Origin: Adineta vaga
Taxonomy: Eukaryota; Rotifera
Reading direction: 5' to 3'
Assembly: GCA_021613535.1 (NCBI GenBank)
Contig: CP075496.1
Location: forward strand, 13,764,001 to 13,828,000
Length of the DNA stretch: 64,000 nucleotides
A program made the translations under genes and the position numbers. The notes beneath the pieces were generated by a model. The model was not told the DNA's origin and did no database searches. It saw only the letters and a list, made by a program, of their open reading frames with translations. Below are positions 63,201 through 64,000 of the stretch, in pieces (position 1 is the stretch's first letter; the number at the start of each line of letters is the position of its first letter).

Positions 63201-64000
63201 ATCAAGAAAATATGAATTAGCTAATGAACATCATGTTGTTGCTTTAATTATTCATGATCTATCATCGGATGATCAAGGTTTATATCGTTGTAGTATAAGT
63301 AATGGTCAAACAGCAGGCGAATGTCAAGTATCAATGAATTTAATGAGTGAAAATGATCGTCGATTGATTAAACCATTACAAGATCAAAATATTTATGTTC
63401 ATGATACATGTACCTTAAGTGTACAATTTCAAGGTGATGCACCTGATGTCAAATGGTATAAAAATGGACAAGAAATATCTGTGAATAAGAAATATCGTTT
63501 ACTTCATCATGGAAATGAACAAACATTGATTATTGATGATTGTCAATTAACCCATGATCAAGCTTATTATAGTTTACGTTTAGCAACCAATCCTAAACTT
63601 GATTTAACATCATGTTATATTCAAGTTAAAGATAAATTTGTTAATATTACTAAACATCTTGAACCACAACGATGTATTCTTGGACAAGAACGACAAGTTC
63701 AATTTGATTGTGAAACAACACCAACAGATAAAAAACCGATATGGTATTTTAATAATCAACAGATTGATAATACAGCAAAATATGAAATAATCTCAACGGA
63801 TAATACTCATCATTTATTATTCATTCATCAACCTGAACTTTCCGATCAAGGTCAATATACAATTGCATTTCCGGAAAGTGATCAATCATCAACAGCAAAT
63901 CTTCAAGTTTTACAAACACCTTCAACATTAGAATTTATTCAACCACTTGAAGAAGTTTTCTTATGTGAAGAAGGTGATAATTTTGTTCTTGTTACACGTA
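48242..64000 (+). CDS. unc-89: UNC-89/obscurin-like giant sarcomeric protein, 5' part
   Basis: Thirty-one exons to the window edge, for example 48242-48569, 48623-49029, 49913-50003, 50060-50315, 50370-50464, 50528-50728, 51069-51188, 51270-51366, 54103-54236 and 54582-54788. Further on are 56773-56943, 57005-57278, 57336-57674, 57730-57886, 57949-58055, 60949-61648, 61715-62312 and 62368 to beyond 64000. All phases agree (about 2,967 residues). In order: Ig1, a Ser/Pro and Glu-rich linker, Ig2, Ig3, an SH3-like module (RDVFMNKGDMVEIVD...WLICYVPPECLE), and SH3 (YYANSDYIPTRPDGIALAENQLVDVLD...GWVDACFLEKK). Then follow DH (FADILESERSYVADL...NRPIQRLEKYKNILQEM), PH, at least 14 further Ig domains, and a Ser/Pro-rich linker at 61.0-61.8 kb. 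UNC-89/obscurin organises M-lines and activates Rho-type GTPases. Phase-1 introns dominate in the Ig region, as usual for Ig repeats. The kinase end would lie beyond the window. Confidence 0.9.
49030..49912 (+). other. 883-bp intron of the UNC-89-like gene
   Basis: Lies between the Glu-rich linker exon and Ig2. It holds an (AT)n run near 49310-49330 and a GA/AAG-rich tract near 49530-49570. No exon seen. Confidence 0.5.
51367..54102 (+). other. 2.7-kb intron between the SH3-like and SH3 modules
   Basis: Unusually long for this genome. It contains AAG/GAA low-complexity tracts (51788-51860, 52015-52030, 52395-52425) and T-rich stretches, which may hide alternative first exons or enhancers. 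No coding exon was recognised. Confidence 0.5.
55729..56287 (+). CDS. Linker exon or alternative first exon of the UNC-89-like gene
   Basis: An ATG-started frame (MSSPTWNPVNLSSFVFERD...) runs 186 codons plus two bases to a donor after AAGCGAAG and joins the DH exon at 56773 in phase. It is hydrophilic, with His/Tyr/Arg/Ser-rich sequence, a Cys cluster (CEYRNYCEYCPCINC) and a Gln run. The preceding SH3 exon (ending 54788, phase 0) cannot join the DH exon directly (needs phase 2). If this exon instead begins at 55677 after a weak acceptor (AAAAAAATAG), it would bridge them exactly (611 nt). Both an internal promoter giving a DH-PH-Ig isoform and an ordinary linker are possible. Confidence 0.65.

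Noticed and set aside
1-64000. tRNA, rRNA, CRISPR arrays or bacterial-type operons
   Set aside because: Looked for conserved tRNA boxes, repeat-spacer arrays and Shine-Dalgarno contexts; none seen by eye. A tRNAscan or Rfam scan would be decisive.

Overview
The window is nuclear DNA of a small, gene-dense animal genome. Coding regions are broken by many very short GT-AG introns (mostly 45-65 bp), intergenic DNA is AT-rich, genes lie on both strands, and the gene set is metazoan: UNC-89/obscurin, IFT81, LOXHD1-like PLAT arrays, a BOULE/DAZ RNA-binding protein, an equilibrative nucleoside transporter, DCAF5, TMEM167/Kish and carnosine N-methyltransferase. Intron size, AT content, acceptor-like AGs just upstream of several start codons (compatible with spliced-leader trans-splicing) and gene style all suggest a bdelloid rotifer. 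That assignment is inference from style, not from a marker gene. The standard code fits throughout, and nothing prokaryotic, viral or organellar was seen.

Region 0-8.8 kb: the end of an unidentified minus-strand gene (1-187). Next is a minus-strand 821-residue DUF4139-like protein carrying a complete 76-residue ubiquitin inside it (813-3483), the most unusual object here. Then come a doubtful minus-strand coding scrap (about 3.8 kb), a secreted antistasin/thyroglobulin-repeat protein (4700-7880, plus) and a tiny Cys-rich, metallothionein-like gene with its own TATA box and poly(A) signal (8530-8736).

Region 8.8-21 kb: 3.3 kb of gene-free DNA, an ENT nucleoside transporter (12104-14112, plus), and two tandem minus-strand type II membrane glycosyltransferase-like paralogues, one intronless and one with three exons. 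After these lie about 4.1 kb of gene-poor DNA holding a 1.34-kb element bounded by 115-bp inverted repeats (17113-18455).

Region 21-31 kb: ARMH1-like armadillo protein (20952-22343, plus), convergent with a long minus-strand gene of about 16 PLAT domains (22384-30799, LOXHD1-like). Nine of the PLATs are three copies of a three-PLAT unit.

Region 31-45 kb: a dense run of housekeeping, ciliary and germline genes. These are a secreted protein with a conserved Cys/His region (31096-32257, plus), a MORN-repeat protein (minus), a BOULE/DAZ-type RRM protein (minus), Kish/TMEM167 (plus), DCAF5 (plus, only 97 bp after Kish and possibly co-transcribed), a 7TM receptor with one apparent frameshift (minus), CARNMT1 (plus) and IFT81 (plus). 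A decayed partial duplication of the IFT81 3' end follows.

Region 45-64 kb: a small CUB-LDLa protein (minus), then the 5' half of an UNC-89/obscurin-like giant muscle protein (48242 to beyond the right edge, plus) with Ig, Ig, Ig, SH3-like, SH3, DH, PH and then many Ig domains. All its exon phases agree across 31 exons (about 2,967 residues visible). Large introns at 51.4-54.1 kb and 54.8-56.8 kb surround an exon with its own ATG that may be an alternative first exon.
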